Part shown: one piece after another, positions 34,110 to 44,924 of the stretch
Position numbering within the stretch: the stretch's first letter is position 1
Layout: every line of letters starts with the position of its first letter
The notes under the pieces: generated by a model
Seen by the model: only the letters and a program-made list of their open reading frames with translations
What the model was told of the DNA's origin: nothing
Database searches by the model: none
DNA from: Symsagittifera roscoffensis
Lineage: Eukaryota > Xenacoelomorpha > Acoela > Convolutidae
Length of the DNA stretch: 64,000 nucleotides
Direction: 5' to 3'
Assembly (NCBI RefSeq): GCF_963678635.1
Contig: NC_087062.1
Span: 39,323,330-39,387,329, forward strand
Program-made: the position numbers and the translations under genes

Positions 34110-35175
34110 GCTATTTTTCATCTAGCTATTATTCATCCCATCTACCTAGCCAGTTTTCTATGTAGCCATTTAACCAGCCAGTCATCCATTGAACTACCCA
34201 TCCAACCAGACAGCGCTCCGTCCATCAAAGCATCCACCCATGAGTTCAGCTACCACTCAAGCCAGCCATCAACCGGCCAGTCATCCATTCAACCATCTAA
34301 TCCTCCATTCGTTCATCTGTCCTGTCGTCCATGCATTCAACAACTTTTCCGTCTGTCTAGCCCCTCCCAATACTCCCATGCTTCCGCCCAATCAGCCATT
34401 CATCCGTACATCTTCCGTTCCGTCCAACCAACTAGCAAGCCCTTCATCTAGCTTTCCATTCATCCTTCCTGCCTTTAACCCATACAGTCAACCAGTCTTC
34501 TATCGATCCCTATAGACCGCCATCAATCCTGCAAAGTGTTCGTTTATCCAAAAATCCACCCATCTCAGCCGGGCATCAATCACCCGGCGGTCCATCTACT
34601 TATTCAGCCAGTCCTCCATCCAGCCGTTTATCATCTTTCTAGCCATCCATTTATCTACAAATCCGGTCTTCCCAGATATATCCATGTAGCCACTCATGCA
34701 TCATATCAGCAAACCATGCAGCCGGCCATGGTCAACCTAGCTATCAATCCAGCTAGCCATCTCTCCGACAAATAATCCATTCGTCCAGTCACCCATCCAA
34801 TAAGCCATAATTGCACCTGGCCAACTATCCATTGATTCATTTTTCAATTCCGCAATACAATCATGCAGCTTTCCTTCGGCTAACGGTTTAATCATTTAGC
34901 CACCCGGTCCGCTTTCAATCCACCTAGCCTTCCAAGCAACTAGTCATACATCAATCCTTCTGCTCATCAACTTAGCCATCCATCCATCAAGTCATCCATA
35001 CATCCAGCCAGTCAGTCTTCAATCCAACCATCACTCAAGCCATACATACCTCCAGCTATCGATCCATCTAGCCCTCATGCCATCGTCTAGATAGCTATCC
35101 ATGCGTGCATGCCCATCTAGCTATCCACCGTGCCTCCTATCCAACCTTTACCCACCGGAAACACATCCATGAGTC
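34110..35175. repeat. degenerate tetranucleotide block (CCAT/CCAG/CCAA)
   Basis: About 1.06 kb of imperfect four-base periodicity built from ATCC, AGCC, AACC and ATCT steps (for example CATCCATTCAACCATCTAAT). The open frames across it (34189-34515, 34536-34775) are a by-product of low complexity. Confidence 0.85.
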
Positions 35176-35229
35176 CAATCCACAATTCTGTTAAAAAAAG
35201 AACGTACTTTTTCAGTAGCAGCTTTAGCT

Positions 35230-35450
35230 TCAGGGGTCTGCTAGTGTAAGCAGCAAGGCCAAAATTTTTTTTACAGTTAAGGCCTTCGGAAAGACTTATC
35301 TTTGATTTTTTAACCTTTTTTTTAAACTTTATGAGTTTTCGAAAAAAAGTACACTGCTAAATCTGAGATTTTGTATCAAGGTAGAAAAAGCGAGTTGCGC
35401 GAACCACTCCGGCTTTCGCGGTTATGCGCAAATGTTTTACCAAAAATCTA
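35230..35450 (+). repeat. fragment of the ~155-bp tail unit family
   Basis: It contains AAGGCCTTCGG, GAGTTTTCGAAAAAAAGTAC and TAAATCTGAGATTTTGTATC, the landmark phrases of the R-family tail, in the right order. There is no leader or tRNA-like head here. Confidence 0.5.
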
Positions 35451-35521
35451 AATAATTTAATCAATTTTTTCAACCACCGTTAAGCCTCTAATTTATGATT
35501 TCATATTGCTAATGCGTTAAC

Positions 35522-38152
35522 TCTCTAGGTAAATTAGTGCAGCATCCCCAAAACTCAGCCGATCAAGCGATTATTAAGAAAACTTCATCTGCCAAAATTG
35601 TTGCAACCGGCACCACCCGAACCCCCTCTAATCCGGAATATAACTCCTCGTCCGAATCAACAGTAGTCTCAAACACATTTGAATAGCCCGAACTCCCAAT
35701 TTTCCCAAAAGACCAGAATCCCACAATACCTTAGCTACCGCCACGATTGATCGTTAACCAATGTTTTTTAGGGCGAACTCATTCATTGAAAAAATCCAAC
35801 ATCTGAAAAACATCTATAAGAAGATTGCCCACTGGAAAGCCGTCTTCTTTGGTTTAATTGAGAACAAGATTGGCTTCCTATTTGCAGATACTTTGAACGT
35901 AATTCTTAGCGTTACCGCCACTAAATTAGACAAGTGTGAACACGCGATATTGCAGCGATGTTAATGCCTCATCTTAGGTTAGCCAGATCTAAAGAGGAAA
36001 ATGGTGGCTCAAATTCCAAAATTATCCAAAGGCGGCTTGACCAGTGATTAGATTGTGATTGTTTCTAAGCAAGAAACGGATGAGTAAAAAGAGTTTGATC
36101 ACCACATGTCTGCAGAAAAAATCTAAAGCCTATCAGATGTATCAGTGACGAAAGTAAATGATGAGTACTGCCCCTCAAAGGAAAAAAATAAACGATGGCA
36201 AGACTAAAAGTATGATTTTTTGGTAGGAAAACATCCTCTGCAAAGAAAAGCAAAAGCCGAAAAAATAAATGGCACAACGTTTCGAAGATTCGCCATGAAG
36301 ACAAAGGGTAGTCACGGTCCTTCAGGCCGTGACCGGCGTCACTTGCTTTTTGCATTTGGAAAATCATCGAGTGATCTACGCAAAACAGTAGCAAATCTTG
36401 CCATCCGAATAGTGACTGAACGTCTGTACTTACTTACCTCCTGTAATGCATGTAAATTGATCGCCTTAGATAAATGCCCAGAAGTCCGACCAATCGGCAT
36501 AGGAGAATTAATGCGTCGCATTATAGGCCGCACATTTTCTTCTTGCATCAAGGATGATCTCCGACTCATTGGAGAAAATTTTGAGATGTGTTTAGGTCAA
36601 AAAAGTGGAATTGAGCATGCTATTCACGCCCTGCGTAAGACCTATGGAGATAGCGACTACGACGCTATTTTACTGATAGACGCTCAGAACGCCTTAACCG
36701 TGAGCTCGCCCTTAACAACATTGAGCAATGGTGCTCAGCTCTACATATGGCTATCTCAAAGTCATATAGAGAGCCTACCGATTTGTTCATTAATAACAAA
36801 TATATCAAATCTCAAGAAGGTACCACCCAAGGCGACCCACTGGCCATGGCAATGTTTGGCATCGCAGTTTTGCTTCTAATTGAAAGAGTACGTAAAATTG
36901 ATGTACTGCAAAAAATGGTATGCTGACGATAGTAACGCTGCAGAGTCGATTGATAACCTGAGAAAAGAACACGGCGAACTTAATAAAACCGGCCCGACAT
37001 TCGGCTGTAACGTGATCAAGTGTCATCTAATTGGGAAGCCAGAAGTGGTAAAAAAGCCCGTGAGGTTTTTGCTGATTGTGATATAGATGTTATATCTGGT
37101 CATCGTGTTCTAGGATCAGTTATAGACTCCCAAACCGAATGCGATATTCTTACCAGATATGGTTAATGCCAGATATGGTTAATGCTTAGCAGATTCTTAC
37201 CAGATATGGTTAATGCGTATAAGAATTTACTGGAGCATGCCAAACTTTCACCACAAACTGTGTATAAATTGATTACAGCACGAGTACAGCATAAATTAAC
37301 CTTCTTTTCAAGAACAACTAACACCAATAACCTGCTTGATGAAACAGAAAAGATAATCCATGAACAATTGTTGCCTTCTATAGTCAATCACGCAAACTAT
37401 GACGATCTGTACCGTAAAATTTTTTCATTACCAGTGCGCGAGGGAGGCCTTAACATCATTTCACCTGAAGAGGGCTCAAGAACATAACAGATCGAAGTCA
37501 TTAGCTGCCTTTCTTTATGATGATGGTGAGCCCGATGCAGAAGGTCGTCAGGCGAAACTCAATGATGGGAACAAGAAAGAGAAAGCACTTATTCAGAAAG
37601 AGAAAATGAATTTAATAGATAAATTGTGCAATGACGCCTCAAGACCTACCCTCGATCTTGTAAAAAAAACGCATCAGGCCGGCTGAACGCATTGCCAGTG
37701 GAAAAATATCATTTTGAATGAACTAAATTGAGATGCAATTGCTCTTGAGTTTTGAGATGCAATTGCTCTGAAATATGGATGGAACCCACCAAAATGCCTG
37801 CGACTTGTGCATATGGTCAGCCGTTTACAGTATATCATGCCCTCCACTTTACGCACCTTAGACACGATGATATACGTGACTCATTTGAAAACATGCTCAA
37901 TGAAGTTTGCAACGATGTCGAAATCGAGCCTCATCTTCAGCAGTTACAAGGGGAAACCTTTGATAACAAAAGAACGTCAACTGAAGACAATGCCCGAATT
38001 GACATTAGAGCAAATTCACTTTGGGAATCAAGGTACTATCGAGCTTTCTTTGATGTGAAATTACTCAATCCCTATGAAAAGTCATGCCCCAAAGATATAA
38101 CAGTCTTACAAATATCACGAAAATGGCAAGAAACGCACCTATGAGCCGCAAA
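35522..38152 (+). pseudogene. reverse-transcriptase element copy 2 (longer, decayed)
   Basis: It extends about 780 bp further 5' than copy 1. An N-terminal polar region precedes IENKIGFLFADTLN (35860s) and EKINGTTFRRFAMKTKGSHG. The RT follows: RPIGIGELMRRIIGRTF, LLIDAQNA (A), a frameshift, EGTTQGDPLAMAMFGIA (B, about 36818-36868) and YADD at 36919-36930 (C). The thumb is interrupted by a triplicated ACCAGATATGGTTAATGC. The C-terminal domain has a degraded Cys/His cluster (TCAYGQPFTVYHALHF), RHDDIRDSFENMLNEVCNDV, ARIDIRANSLWESRYYRAFF and DVKLLNPYEKSCPK, a PD-(D/E)xK-like pattern. Most breaks are shared with copy 1. It stops at CCGCAA, exactly at the Polinton tip. Confidence 0.7.
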
Positions 38153-38642
38153 TGGGTGACCTCCATGTATTAAGATAGGGAATACATCATCCGTTCACCC
38201 AGCAATGTATTAGGATTAGTATAGAGTCTACAATTTATTAAGATTGGGAATACCGATGGTAAGGTTTTATGGTTTGTGTGATAGTAAGATAATGGTAAGA
38301 AAAACGAAATTTTTTTGGTTTTTGTGTGGAAATGTCTAGTTTTTCGCGAAAATTTCGGCGCTCGTTATCTAATTGGAGAAAATTATTTTGTTAATGTCGT
38401 GTAGATTGTGGAATGAAGGTCTTTTGTTAGTTTTTTGGTGCATGATAATTCAATGTTAAGAGTTTTTGAGCAAAAACTGTGAATTTTTATCACAAAACTT
38501 GAAAATTTTTCAAAAAAACTTCAAAACAAAATAAGATTTGTCATAATTCGACCTAATAACAAATAAGATACTTTTACTATCTTTCTGCTTGAAACAACGC
38601 TGAAACCTACTGAAGTTTCGAAAAAATCAAAATTTTTCAAAA
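38153..38642 (+). repeat. Polinton left terminal inverted repeat
   Basis: About 490 bp, the reverse complement of 50079-50518 with scattered substitutions and a ~50-bp length difference. The outer ~100 bp contains three imperfect copies of an ATGTATTAAGATAGGGAATA-like motif. The inner part repeats at 32713-33130. Confidence 0.9.
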
Positions 38643-38743
38643 AAAAATAAATGACTGTAAATTGTTTTACTACAGATGAAAAGTTAAATATTATTTAAAT
38701 CATTGCATCGTATGAAATTTTACTACAGTTTACAGGTTAAATT

Positions 38744-41290
38744 TTACAAGTTCAATGGTTTATTATGTTTTCCAGCATTAAGTACTCCTCTTTTCCGGTA
38801 AAAGTAAATATAGTTTTTTTTAGTTTCATATGTTGCGACTAAATGGTTGGATGTTTTGAATCCGCGATTCGTCGACTTCAAATTTACAGCTTCGTAAAAG
38901 AACTCGTTTGTATTTAGACATTGGTCCATCCCCAGTATTTTCTAGCGTTCTTTTGTTGAGTCCTTTGCTGCTTAATTTAATTTTGTTGCTTTCACTATCA
39001 GAGCAGCAAAACGTCTTGCTGCACAGGCACAACATCTCAGTACAGCGAAATTCTTCTTTGAATAGACCGGGTTCTCGTTTGTCATGCTTTTTATGGACAG
39101 CGCAGCCTGTACGTGGGGAGAAATTTTTCTTTGCATTGGCAATGAAGTCATCTCTGCAGTCATTTCGACGGATTTGTAGCCATTGAGCTTGGTAAAATCT
39201 CAGGTAAAATACAACCCTCCAAGTTCTCTTCGGCTAATGATAAATACAGAGAGTGTGTGTCCATCTCCAGTTAGTTCCTCGAACTTGTTCTCATCGCAAT
39301 ACCTATGAAAAAATTATAATATAACTCCAACATTCTGAGTTTAGCGTATTGAAGAACGAAAAAGCCTAGAGTAATTGGTTCTCTACTTTCGATTGTTGAC
39401 TTTAACAGTCCTACTTCATATAATTTTTTTTCACATTATTCAATCGCTTGAAAACTTTTTCATTAATTGCTCTGTATGTCTTCTTATCAACGAGTTATCC
39501 ATTTCTCGCTTCTTGTTCCACCTTTCAATATCTTGTTCTGACAAAGATGGACGGGTTTCTTGACATAAGCAGAAGTAATAGTAGCAACCCATAGCTTCAA
39601 ATACTGTTTTACAGTGATGGCAATAGCCATCAACATGGAAACAGTCAATTTTCTTCTGCTTTCCGGTTGTGTAAAAACTCAATTTTACACTCTGGTCTCA
39701 ATTCTTGATAGAAGGACATAACCATGTTCTCAAAATTTCTTGTCCTGTTATTTTTAGCTTTAAATCGATCAGTTTCAGAGTCATTCTCCCATCTTGTGTA
39801 AAGTCCGCTCGGCATCTCTTTGTACATTGAGAATGGATATAATTGGCTAGCGTCAACTCCAAACTATTGTCTTGCAAACATTTGACGAGTTACGAATATA
39901 TGTTTAATCGACAACAGTTTTTCGTTTAAAAACTATTGATGGACCACCTGTAATGTCTTCTCTAATTTTCTCACATAAATCCTTATCTCCTTCAAAGAAC
40001 GGGTAGAATTTGTGATTCGTATATTTGTGTAAGCAGATACTTGCAAGATTTGGAAGCGTGCATCCCAGTTTCAACATGTCAATTCCCTTATCATGGTAAA
40101 ACCCTATCATTTTGGGCATAGCAACAAGAGAAGGATCAACATCTTAGTTGTTATACCATCGTAAGAAATCTTTGAAAATGATCATGCTGTGTTGTACCCA
40201 GATGCTTTTCAAATAAGAGTAATTTTTGAAACCTTTTGGTGGAACTGATTGAATACGTATTTTTTTTCAGCGTACTTTGTTGATCAAGTCTTCCATTAAC
40301 AAGTTTTTGGTAATCGTTGTAATCTTTTTCGTGAGGGTTGTGATTTCTCAGTTGAGGGTTGTGATTTCTCAGTTTGCTGAAAAAGGCTTCACATGGAGGA
40401 AATTTGCACAGTCAAGCTTGTCTGGACTGTCAAACCATTCGGAACGGAAAACCCTTTCGTTTTGCTTTATAGATTTTCAGAAACTAATCCAATGTTGTTG
40501 CTCCTCCAAGAAATTGCATTAAGTCTAGAAACTGTACATCTCCAAATTTGAATGATATGAAATCATTTGCTATTTTAGTGACTGTTGGTTCGATTTCTTT
40601 ATCACATATAAAGTACGGAATCAAATAAGATTTGATAAAGTTCTGATCGTATCTGCCGCTATTGAAGCTGAACACCGGTAAGGTATTAACATATCGCTCT
40701 AAATGCTGTTTCAAGTCGATCAGCTGATTTTTTTGAATTCTTAAGAATTGCGTCGACTAGTCATCTTCCTCACCATCGTCAACACATTCATCTTCATAAT
40801 CGAAGACTTCTAGTGTTTTAGTTAAAGTTCTATCGTTGAGTTGATCAATGATCTTTTTGACTCGATCGTTGACTGTGTTTTCGATTTCTTGAAACTTGGT
40901 TCTCATTTGTAATTTACTTTTTTCAGCCAGAAGTTCCAAGCTGGAAACAAAACAATTATTAAGAGTTCTGGATTTTTTTCTCACAAAAAAATTGGATCAT
41001 GCTGTAGATTTGAAGATATTGAGACAGAAATAATGACATGTTTTCCAATCCAAGTAGTTGTTTCAGTTGCTTTCACTTCTTCTGTGGGAACACAAATTGA
41101 TTCCAAGTCAAAGATTGCTACATTGCTAAATAATTTATGTTCTTCGGTGTAAGGAATGTTGAAACTGTCGAGTTTTTCTCGAATATTGTTTCCCCTTAGT
41201 GTGTACGCGTTTTTGGGATAATTATGTCGCACTATATCTTTACATCTGATTAGATGCTTGTTGAAGTGATCTGACTTGTGGAAGAAAGTG
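38744..41290 (-). pseudogene. POLB: Polinton protein-primed DNA polymerase B (fragmented)
   Basis: Read on the minus strand from high to low coordinates. The exonuclease part starts near 41232 with AIFDLESICVPTEE and TTWIGKHVIISVSISS. An acidic spacer is at 40757-40984, and FNSGRYDQNFIKSYLIPYF near 40630 is the second exonuclease motif. KLGCTLPNLASICLHKYT is at about 40040, and the palm motif A region with DASQLYPFSM is at 39828-39860, shifted one base from its upstream neighbour. HVDGYCHHCKTVFEAMGCYY is at about 39600. Motif C near 39244-39264 reads DTHSLY, so a catalytic Asp is His. The C-terminal CSKTFCC...LNKRTLENTGD block is at 38826-39035. At least eight breaks interrupt the frame, including a gap of about 340 bp at 40140-40480. 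It cannot make an active polymerase. Confidence 0.88.
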
Positions 41291-41767
41291 TCACAGCCAC
41301 TTTCTTGTGGAAGAAAACGTCATCTAGTATTTTTGATTTAAATTATCAGAAAAACAATGTATTAAGATAGGAAAAAGCACTCGAAGTCATCAATGAAAAT
41401 TTTTTAGCAATAATTTAACAAGTTTTCTAAAATAAATAATTTAATTTCGTTTTTCGCACATGCTTAAGAAAGAAGAAGATAGATTTTTGCGTTTTTTTTC
41501 TAAAAAATTACGAAAAAACTTGCATCAAACACAAAAATTTAATAAAAATTTCTGCACAATTGTGAAAAAAAAACAGTTTTTGCATCTGATAAAAAAGTTT
41601 AATTAAGTTTTTTCAAACTTGTTGAAGAAATCAAATCAAAATAAGCATCCTGCGAAAAAAATCTGAGTTATTTTTTGCACACGTGTTGAAACTTACAATT
41701 TTATTCGTTGAAAAAAGTTTTGATTTCAATTAAAATTAATTTTGACAATATTTTTGTAAACAAATAT

Positions 41768-42397
41768 TCAATTATTAAAAGAAAAATTGATATGCTCACT
41801 ATTTACAGTACCATAACCATCAATGAAACAATCAAAAGTTTTCAACAAATTAATCTCATACTTTGAGTTTGGAACTTTTCGAAACCTTCCCAAAAAAGCT
41901 GCTCCAAGAGTCTGAGTGGACGCAAGCTTCTGAGCAGAACTGAGATAATCGTTCTTTGTTTCTTTCCGGTATTCTACATTTCTTTGCAAAACTGGGTAAT
42001 TTTCCGGTATTTTTGCAACACTGGGTAATTTTTCCGGTATTCTACATTTCAAGTTGTGTTCGACTGCACGATTCAATTGATTGAAAACTTCACCTCTTGA
42101 TGAAATAATATGGGAATAAAGTCTGTATTTGTATAAAATACATATACAGTCAACAATTTGGAAAGTGAAATGATATTTATCTAATCTTTGCAAAATTTGA
42201 TCGAGTGATGATCCGATTAATACTAAGTGAAATTTGAACATTTCCACCGAACAGAATGATGAATGGTTAGATACACAGTAGTCTTGGGTGACAATGAATT
42301 TTTCATAAAAGTTTTCTGAGACAGAGATAAAAAGAGATTCTGCATTGTAGTCCGAATAAATAGTGGTATATGCTTGAAACATAGCAGATGCCATCAC
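41768..42397 (-). CDS. unrecognised Polinton-borne protein, 209 aa
   Basis: An uninterrupted frame on the minus strand, divergent from the plus-strand gene block and upstream of POLB in the same direction. It starts MMASAMFQAYTTIYSDYNAE and ends NSEHINFSFNN. I recognise no domain. The middle is rich in Ile, Tyr and His (FHLVLIGSSLDQILQRLDKY), followed by RVEHNLK-like and ENYPVLQRNVEYRKETKNDY segments. A short internal DNA duplication (TTTCCGGTATT...) lies at 41963-42053. It is the longest intact frame in the element and has no sign of frameshift. It could be a true accessory gene or the surviving part of a larger one. Confidence 0.5.
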   Translation of the reverse strand: MMASAMFQAYTTIYSDYNAESLFISVSENFYEKFIVTQDYCVSNHSSFCSVEMFKFHLVLIGSSLDQILQRLDKYHFTFQIVDCICILYKYRLYSHIISSRGEVFNQLNRAVEHNLKCRIPEKLPSVAKIPENYPVLQRNVEYRKETKNDYLSSAQKLASTQTLGAAFLGRFRKVPNSKYEINLLKTFDCFIDGYGTVNSEHINFSFNN

Positions 42398-42615
42398 CGA
42401 TTACTTATTGAAAATGATTTTTATCTATATTGAATTGCTTATATAGTAGTTCCATCACCTACGCAATGTCCATATTTGGATCATTATCTTCTCATTATTC
42501 CATATAAGGTAAAAATACCTTATTTGGAATGTACAGTGATTCATCTACATTTCCTAATTTCTATATATATATACAAATATCATTATTTTGAAATATCTAC
42601 TACTGATCAGTTGGC

Positions 42616-43195
42616 TCTGAGTCTCAAATCAAAAATGTATTTACGGAAAGATATCCTTCTCAACTATTTTGAATTTGCTAACAACCAAAAAAGAATTGGA
42701 TGATTTTCTTGGTCCCAAAAACCCTAGAACGGAAAAATTTACTCTGAACCTTGGTTCCAATTACTGAAAAAAAATGAATCGGGACAAATCGAAAAAACCC
42801 AGCAAGTCTATCTTGGTGAAATAGAAGGAGAAAGAATATCAGCAATACGGAATACTATTATCCACGATGCTGAAAACCTTGGACTCGTTCCTGTATTGGA
42901 ACCCTATTCTGACAAAGACTCTACCATGGAGCAGGATTTTGCGAACTGTCATGCAGTATATGACGTAGCAACATACAAGAAGAGAAAGGTGTGTGTCACT
43001 ATCAAGAAATACAGTGTGAACAATCACTCTACATTCAGATTCGACTCTTCACTGCAAAGAAGAACGAAGTCTTGAAGCAAGTTGCCTATGTCAACTATAC
43101 TTTGAACGATTTCAAAGAACTTGCCCTAGTCTTGGGAGATTTTATGTTTGCTGAGAACTGTAGGGTTCAAAAGTTTTATTTAGTGATGTTATTAT
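42616..43195 (+). pseudogene. unrecognised Polinton gene, frameshifted
   Basis: Reading across frames gives DILLNYFEFANNQ, ELDDFLGPKNPRTEKFTLNL, a stop, then an open run with IEKTQQVYLGEIEGERISAI, RNTIIHDAENLGLVPVLEPY, NCHAVYDVATYKKRKVCVTI. After another shift comes EVLKQVAYVNYTLNDFKELA and LVLGDFMFAEN. The pieces are consecutive and look like one former protein of about 190 aa. I cannot assign a function. Confidence 0.4.
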
Positions 43196-43312
43196 AGTCA
43201 TGTAATTCAAATATTCATCTTCTTGAATCATTTTTTAATTTTCTTTGAGCTGAGCAGTATGAGTTGGAACATTGATTTTTCCAGAAATCTTGTTTTATAG
43301 CTTCAAATTAAA

Positions 43313-43620
43313 TTGGGACTTTTTCATATCGTCTCACAAGAAAAGTCCCAGAAGTTTTCACTAACAGTTTTGGAATCTCAAATTTTACCAAAATTGAAAG
43401 ATTTGTTTACAGAATCACAAATTTCTCAGTTTGAAAGGATTTTCCATAATGGAAGACGCCAAGTTTTTCTAAGTTATCGTTCAGATATTAAAAAATCGGT
43501 CTTATAGAATAATATAGAATATTAAACACTTGGAAAAACAATCATAAATTTCAGTTAAAAAAAGAGGAGTATGATGAATTGGTTGTTTTTACCCCCTCGG
43601 TTTTGTTTTATGCAGAAACA
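43313..43620 (+). pseudogene. unrecognised small Polinton gene
   Basis: An open frame at 43313-43507 encodes FSLTVLESQILPKLKDLFTE and SQISQFERIFHNGRRQVFLS. A second piece after a stop (43540-43620) reads KKEEYDELVVFTPSVLFYAE. It is hydrophobic/charged with no known motif. Confidence 0.35.
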
Positions 43621-43664
43621 TTCAAATTAAACTTGTGTCATTATTGATGAATGCACTGTAGAAA

Positions 43665-44039
43665 ATGAACGTTCAGAAATTGAATGAAAATCACAGAAAT
43701 TTTGATTTGATTGAGCATGACTTTTCATCAAATACAAAAAGAAAAAATTTCTTTGTACCTGTATTGGTCTTGGACCCAAACATAAATTTGAAAGAAATGG
43801 ACCAAAAATTTCCTTTTGGGGGTCTAATTGGATACGGAAGTTCCTGTATGGAATATTTTTTTGCAAGTTCAAAACATTTCAGACCTCATGCAAATTTACA
43901 TGATGCAGCTAGATCTGTGAAGTTTACTACTTATAAGGGACCTGGTTATTGTTGTAATTTACCTAGATTTCCAAGTTCTTGTTTTCTTGGTCACGTGACT
44001 GGATTGTTCTTCTGTTTACATATTAAAATTTTTGCTTGA
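43665..44039 (+). CDS. unrecognised Polinton-borne protein, 124 aa
   Basis: An intact frame from ATG at 43665. The first ~45 residues are polar. The rest has a Cys/Gly/His-rich block: GLIGYGSSCMEYFFASSKHF, RPHANLHDAARSVKFTTYKG, PGYCCNLPRFPSSCFLGHVT. The GPG, HD and paired cysteines superficially recall secreted phospholipase A2-type loops, but the spacing is not convincing and I do not assign that function. The A-T-rich spacing on both sides suggests its own transcription unit. Confidence 0.45.
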   Translation: MNVQKLNENHRNFDLIEHDFSSNTKRKNFFVPVLVLDPNINLKEMDQKFPFGGLIGYGSSCMEYFFASSKHFRPHANLHDAARSVKFTTYKGPGYCCNLPRFPSSCFLGHVTGLFFCLHIKIFA

Positions 44040-44109
44040 ACAGTATATGCACTGTTCGATTGTTAGTCATTTTAATCAAAAATTTCAGCGAAAACAAATA
44101 ACATCATGA

Positions 44110-44586
44110 GTCTAGTTGTTTTTTTATATTGAGTGTATTGAAAACAAAATAGTGAAAGAGTTAGGAGTTTATAAAAATGGACAAATTGTGGGATATTCCT
44201 TTCTTCCTCCCAAAAAGTTCAAAGCTTCATCTCAGTCAGCTTAGTGTACGAAGTATCTTCAGGGAATCAATTGAAGCAGTGGTCATGAAAAATATACAGA
44301 GCTTGAAAAAATATTGAAAAAACTAAAAGCTTCAGAAAGGGAGTTTTTTGCAAAAGGTTATGTAAAACGTAAAATTCTGTCAGAAGTTTTGGAAACAAAG
44401 GTTACAAACTTGGATGACTACGCATGCCCGGAAGTTCAAAATTTGAATTTCAAAAATGAAGAATATGATTGGAGGTGTAGCAACTACCCATTTCATCATA
44501 CAAATACTCTTCACTGTGCAGAAAGAGAAGAATTTGCATACAGAACATCGACTCGATGTTTTTTTAAAAAATTGGAAATAATCTAA
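44110..44586 (+). pseudogene. unrecognised Polinton gene with Cys/His-containing C-terminus
   Basis: The N-terminal part reads KELGVYKNGQIVGYSFLPPK, then KFKASSQSA before a stop near 44244. The C-terminal part is open from 44314: KASEREFFAKGYVKRKILSE, VTNLDDYACPEVQNLNF, WRCSNYPFHHTNTLHCAERE. A conserved-looking CSNYPFHHxxxLHCAER motif could bind metal. One stop and one shift separate the halves. The function is unknown. Confidence 0.45.
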
Positions 44587-44657
44587 ATAATTTTGTATTA
44601 TTGTGTTTTTGAAAATTAAATGTTAATCATTATCAATTTTTTCATTCCAAAGTTGAG

Positions 44658-44921
44658 ATGGGTGATGAATGTGAGAAGCAATTAAATTTGGGAAATTTTG
44701 TTTTTGATGAGGAGAATCATGAAGGAAAATCATGGAAATTTTTTGGACGTATGTGTAATAGATCTCTTTTAGTTTTTATGTTCCAATTTTTTGTCATAGT
44801 TTTGATACTAGCATGTGCAATCGTTCGAATAATGTTATCCACTACATGTGAAGAAACAACAGTTTGGGTAGCAATTTTATCAAGTAAAATCTGTTATATT
44901 TTAGCTTCTCCAAAGCTGTGA
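44658..44921 (+). CDS. small Polinton membrane protein, 87 aa
   Basis: An intact frame from ATG at 44658. An acidic N-terminus (GDECEKQLNLGNFVFDEENH) is followed by one strong hydrophobic span at about residues 34-57 (LLVFMFQFFVIVLILACAIV). A polar loop with CEETTVWVAI and a second weaker hydrophobic stretch end in ILASPKL. It sits directly upstream of the ATPase. Small single-span proteins in this position are usual in Polintons and are presumed virion-membrane or assembly components. Confidence 0.55.
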   Translation: MGDECEKQLNLGNFVFDEENHEGKSWKFFGRMCNRSLLVFMFQFFVIVLILACAIVRIMLSTTCEETTVWVAILSSKICYILASPKL

Positions 44922-44924
44922 AGA

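Noticed and set aside
34189-34775. Open frames of 108 and 79 residues
   Set aside because: They arise from the stop-poor CCAT/CCAG tetranucleotide block. Other frames are equally open and the peptide is a repeat of Pro, Ser and His.
43850-43960. Phospholipase A2-like domain in the 124-aa Polinton protein
   Set aside because: GPG, HD and cysteines are present, but not in the order and spacing of the catalytic loop and calcium site.
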